From JACPLA01 sp035291905 (GTDB lineage Bacteria > Bacteroidota > Ignavibacteria > UBA10030), in the NCBI GenBank assembly GCA_035291905.1, contig DATDRF010000162.1, forward strand, positions 1 through 17,427: DNA of 17,427 bases, in the 5' to 3' direction. Below the pieces are notes generated by a model. The model was not told where the DNA came from, did not search any database, and was given only the letters and a program-made list of their open reading frames with translations. The position numbers and the translations under genes are program-made. Of the stretch, positions 14,353-17,427 are shown piece after piece (the first letter of the stretch is position 1; every line of letters begins with the position of its first letter).

Positions 14353-15653
14353 AGGAGATTCGTAAAGTCAAAGTTCTGAAGATTCAAAACCACGGCCTCT
14401 AAGAACTGCCCGCCAATGGCCCCGTCCAGAATGCGATGGTCAAAAGAAAGCGTCAAATAACACATCGAACAAATAGCAATCGAATCGTGTCCGTCGGAAT
14501 GCGTGACGACGATCGGGCGTTTCTTGATGGCGCCAAATCCCAGGATGGCTACCTGCGGCTGGTTGATGATCGGTATTCCGATGATGTTACCGAACACACC
14601 ATAGTTTGTAACGGTAAATGTCCCGCCCTGGATATCGTCAGGCATGAGCTTCTTGTTCCGCGACCGAATCGAAATGTCGTTGACAGCCCGCGCAATCCCG
14701 ACGAAGTTCTTCTCCTCGGCGTTCTTGATGACCGGAACAATCAGCCCTGCCGGCGTTGCTACGGCCATGCCGAGATTGATGAATCTCTTTAGAATGATCT
14801 TGTCCCCTTCGACCGAACTGTTCACAAGCGGAAACTGTTTGAGGGCCTGAACCGTCGCCTTCAGCAGGAACGGAGTGAACGTGAGTTTGAACCCTTCTTT
14901 CTTCTCGAACGCCGGGGCCTGCTCGGCTCTGTAGTTCACGATTCTCGTCATGTCGCATTCCGAAATCGCCTGCACGTGCGGAGAGGTCTGCACACTCTTT
15001 ACCATGTGCTCGGCCATCTTCTGCTGAAGATTGTCCATCTGCCGCACTTCATAGTTCGGCGGGGGATACTTCTTCAGCATGTCCTTCATGTCGACCGGCC
15101 GGATCGATGCATCGAATTTTTGTCCTGCTGCCTGGCCGGGAGCGCGCAAACGCATGTAGGACAAAAGGTCATTCTTTGTCACCCGGCCGGCAATACCGGA
15201 TCCGGAGATGGTGTCGAGTTCTAAGGAGGAAATCCCCTCTTTCTCCGCAATGGTGCGAACCAGTGGCGAATAGAACCGGAGTCCGTTTCTTCCCCGCGGT
15301 CCCGGAGCTGCAGCGTGAATGGGACCCGCCGAAACGACAGGAGCCGCAACGGCTGCCGCGGGACTCTTCTTTTCGACGGGAGCGGGAGCCGATGTATCCA
15401 CTTTCGCCGCTGCCGCATCGGTCTCGATCATGGCAATGATCGTTCCGACGGCAACCGTCTCGTTTTCCGGGACGATGATCTTCGTCAACACGCCCGCTGA
15501 AGGAGACGGGATCTCCGAATCGACCTTGTCCGTGCTGATTTCCAGAATCGTCTCATCCTTCTGGATCTTGTCGCCCGGCTTCTTGGCCCAGCGAAGGATC
15601 TTTCCCTCTTGAATGCTTTCGCCCATCTTGGGCATCACAACTTCCACTTGCAT
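14349..15653 (-). CDS. 2-oxoacid dehydrogenase complex E2 (dihydrolipoamide acyltransferase)
   Basis: Core acyltransferase that moves the acyl group from E1 to CoA. The 434-residue protein has one lipoyl domain (1-77, lipoyl lysine K43 in ISTDKVDSEI), an Ala/Pro-rich linker (80-122), a peripheral subunit-binding domain (127-165, FYSPLVRTIAEKEGI...GRVTKNDLL) and the catalytic domain (about 200-434) with H406 and D410 in DHRILDGAIGG. I chose ATG 15653 because it starts at the canonical lipoyl-domain N-terminus with GAGGA upstream; an in-frame start 54 codons earlier lies inside the E1 gene. It follows E1 by ten bases and overlaps lipA. Whether the complex uses pyruvate, branched-chain oxoacids or 2-oxoglutarate cannot be settled. 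The E1 partner type makes branched-chain oxoacids or pyruvate likelier than 2-oxoglutarate. Confidence 0.93.
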   Translation of the reverse strand: MQVEVVMPKMGESIQEGKILRWAKKPGDKIQKDETILEISTDKVDSEIPSPSAGVLTKIIVPENETVAVGTIIAMIETDAAAAKVDTSAPAPVEKKSPAAAVAAPVVSAGPIHAAAPGPRGRNGLRFYSPLVRTIAEKEGISSLELDTISGSGIAGRVTKNDLLSYMRLRAPGQAAGQKFDASIRPVDMKDMLKKYPPPNYEVRQMDNLQQKMAEHMVKSVQTSPHVQAISECDMTRIVNYRAEQAPAFEKKEGFKLTFTPFLLKATVQALKQFPLVNSSVEGDKIILKRFINLGMAVATPAGLIVPVIKNAEEKNFVGIARAVNDISIRSRNKKLMPDDIQGGTFTVTNYGVFGNIIGIPIINQPQVAILGFGAIKKRPIVVTHSDGHDSIAICSMCYLTLSFDHRILDGAIGGQFLEAVVLNLQNFDFTNLL

Positions 15654-15663
15654 GATCGAGTCC

Positions 15664-17427
15664 TCAATAAGCTGAAAGGTGTTCGAGAGCAGAGAGAATC
15701 TTTCCCTCATTCGGGAGCATCGCATCCTCCAGGGGAGGGCTGTAAGGAACCGGAGTATCAAGTGCGGCGACACGTTCCACGGGTGCATCGAGATGCTCGA
15801 AGCAGTGTTTCGCAATCCTCGCCGCGATCTCCCCTCCGAACCCGCCGGTCAAAGTGTCCTCATGAACGACGAGAACTTTGTTTGTCTTCTTGACCGAAGC
15901 AAAGATCGTCTCATCATCCAGAGGATTCAATGTTCTCAGGTCGATAACTTCCACACTCACGCCCTTCTCCTCCATTTTCCTGGCGGCCTCAAGAGATTTC
16001 TGCACCATCGCGCCATACGTAATGACGGAAATGTCGCTTCCCTCCCTGCGTACTGCGGCGATCCCAAACGGCAGAACGTAGTCCGGACCGGGCTCCGGAG
16101 ATGAAGCGTAGCCTTGACGATACAGGCCTTTATGCTCCATGAAGATGACCGGGTCATCTCCTCTGATGGCTGCCTTCAAAAGTCCTTTGGCATCAGCAGC
16201 ATTTGAGGGAAACGCGAGGCGAATGCCGGGGATGTGAGCCATGAACCCTTCAATCGACTGACTATGATAGAGTCCGCCATGGATATAGCCGCCGACGGGC
16301 ACCCGAATCACGACGGGGGCAGGCCATGTGCCGTTGGAACGGTACCGAAACATCGCAAGCTCGTCCCTGATCTGCATGAAGGCGGGCCAAATATAGTCGC
16401 CGAATTGTATCTCGGGAACGGGTTTCCAACCTTTGAGCGCACAACCGATTGCGACACCTATGATACTGGCTTCGGCGAGGGGGGAGTTGAACGCCCGATC
16501 TCTGCCGAACTTCGTTGATAATCCCTTCGTCGCGGTGAAAACGCCCCCTTTGCCGTCTGCGACATCTTCTCCGAATACCAGCATCTTTGGATTCTGCGCC
16601 ATCTCTTCATGCAGCGCATGATTGATGGCATCGACCATCACTGTTTTATTCCCCTGATGTTCGGGCTCGACGAATCCGCGATCAGGATTTGCATGCGCTT
16701 CTCCATATACGTACGCTTCCACCGTGGAAGGATCGGGCAAAGGACGCGACTCTGCAAAATCAACCGCAGCATCGACCGCCGCCTTGACCTCTTCGGCAAT
16801 CCTCAATGCCTCCGAATCCGTCAGATATCCCTCTTCAATAAGATAGCGCGTCATTTTCGGGATCGGGTCCTTTGCACGGTCCCTTTCCAATTCCTCCTTC
16901 GCACGATACTTGCGGTCATCGTCGGATGACGAATGCGGAAGGAGACGGACGACGTTCGCGACAATCAGGGTCGGTCCTTCACCCTTTCTCGCACGTTCCA
17001 CGGCGGCGACCATCGCCTTGCGGGTCTCGATGAAATCCGTCCCGTCAACATTGAAGCGCTCGAGGCCCTGGAACCCTTTTGTCACTTCGTAGACCGAGCC
17101 CCCTGCGGTTTGCTGTGCGACCGGAACCGAAATCGCAAACTTGTTGTCCTGAATAAAGAAGATCACGGGAAGCGATTCCCTCGCCGCCCAGTTCACCGCT
17201 TCAAAGAATTCGCCTTCGCTCGTCGAGCCTTCACCCGAGGAGACATATACCACCTCTCCATTCCCTTCTTTCTTTGCGGCCACTGCGACGCCTGCAGCCT
17301 GCAGGTATTGCGTTCCCGTCGGGCTTGACTGTGTTATGATGCGAAGCTCCTGCTTGCCGTAATGCCCGGGCATCTGCCTGCCCCCGGTACCGGGATCGTC
17401 ACTCCGGTGCAGCGCCGAAAGAAAATA
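15664..17427 (-). CDS. 2-oxoacid dehydrogenase E1, fused alpha and beta subunits (5' end off the window)
   Basis: Thiamine-diphosphate enzyme that decarboxylates a 2-oxoacid and passes the acyl group to lipoyl-E2. The frame is open from the right edge, 587 visible codons. The alpha half starts in the active-site region (LHRSDDPGTGGRQMPGHYG) and contains the thiamine-diphosphate/Mg motif as SSGEGSTSEGEF...FIQDNKFAIS. A charged linker follows. The beta half begins near KTVMVDAINHALHEEM and has LVFGEDVADGKGGVF, PLAEASIIGVAIG, HSQSIEGFMAHIPGI and VIDLRTLNPLDDETI. Most organisms encode these as two subunits; the fused form occurs in Bacteroidota and several other phyla. Its TGA stop is part of the E2 ribosome site (TGAGGA), so the two are coupled. 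No E3 gene is in the window. Confidence 0.93.
   Translation of the reverse strand, partial: YFLSALHRSDDPGTGGRQMPGHYGKQELRIITQSSPTGTQYLQAAGVAVAAKKEGNGEVVYVSSGEGSTSEGEFFEAVNWAARESLPVIFFIQDNKFAISVPVAQQTAGGSVYEVTKGFQGLERFNVDGTDFIETRKAMVAAVERARKGEGPTLIVANVVRLLPHSSSDDDRKYRAKEELERDRAKDPIPKMTRYLIEEGYLTDSEALRIAEEVKAAVDAAVDFAESRPLPDPSTVEAYVYGEAHANPDRGFVEPEHQGNKTVMVDAINHALHEEMAQNPKMLVFGEDVADGKGGVFTATKGLSTKFGRDRAFNSPLAEASIIGVAIGCALKGWKPVPEIQFGDYIWPAFMQIRDELAMFRYRSNGTWPAPVVIRVPVGGYIHGGLYHSQSIEGFMAHIPGIRLAFPSNAADAKGLLKAAIRGDDPVIFMEHKGLYRQGYASSPEPGPDYVLPFGIAAVRREGSDISVITYGAMVQKSLEAARKMEEKGVSVEVIDLRTLNPLDDETIFASVKKTNKVLVVHEDTLTGGFGGEIAARIAKHCFEHLDAPVERVAALDTPVPYSPPLEDAMLPNEGKILSALEHLSAY

Noticed and set aside
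15654..15815. A 54-residue N-terminal extension of E2
   Set aside because: It overlaps the E1 coding sequence and has no similarity to a lipoyl-domain start. ATG 15653 has a ribosome site and the canonical N-terminus.

Overview
This 17.4 kb window is ordinary bacterial chromosome at moderate GC. It carries 13 protein-coding genes, two of them cut by the window edges. I see no rRNA, tRNA, CRISPR array, transposase, integrase or phage gene. The order rplM-rpsI-rpsB-tsf-pyrH-frr, a fused E1 alpha/beta 2-oxoacid dehydrogenase, and a periplasmic two-component-propeller/Y_Y_Y sensor kinase together suggest the FCB side of the tree (Bacteroidota, Ignavibacteriota, Calditrichota or relatives). The phylum is inference. 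The short EF-Ts is compatible with several other phyla.

Left part (1-5234): a large sensor histidine kinase runs off the left edge on the - strand. It has a signal peptide, 14 propeller-blade motifs, a Y_Y_Y domain, one membrane segment and a HisKA_3-type histidine. A sigma70-like promoter and a strongly structured leader precede it. Upstream, a DMT/EamA transporter (-) and an MFS efflux-type transporter (+) diverge from a spacer holding a long imperfect palindrome built on GCAAAG words.

Middle (5271-9355): full-length DNA polymerase I (+), with all three catalytic modules apparently active, is followed by a 53-base palindrome. Converging on it from the right is a two-gene membrane operon (-): a PspC-LiaF-like-PspC sandwich protein and a LiaF/DUF5668-like multi-pass protein. 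This is probably an envelope-stress module.

Right part (9438-17427), all on the - strand: the translation cluster rplM-rpsI-rpsB-tsf, with a near-consensus promoter before rplM and a terminator after tsf. Then come pyrH-frr with their own terminator. Upstream of rplM lies a tightly coupled operon of E1 (alpha/beta fusion, cut at the right edge), E2 and lipA. It makes two components of a 2-oxoacid dehydrogenase complex together with the enzyme that completes the lipoyl cofactor on E2.

The coding content is mostly conventional. The most unusual material is non-coding. Five small palindromic or heptameric elements sit in intergenic spacers: a branched leader element, the GCAAAG palindrome, the polA 3' palindrome whose loop is a stop codon, a heptamer array that inverts on itself after rpsI, and a GATTTAG heptamer run over the MFS stop codon. 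No convincing new multi-gene system was found.
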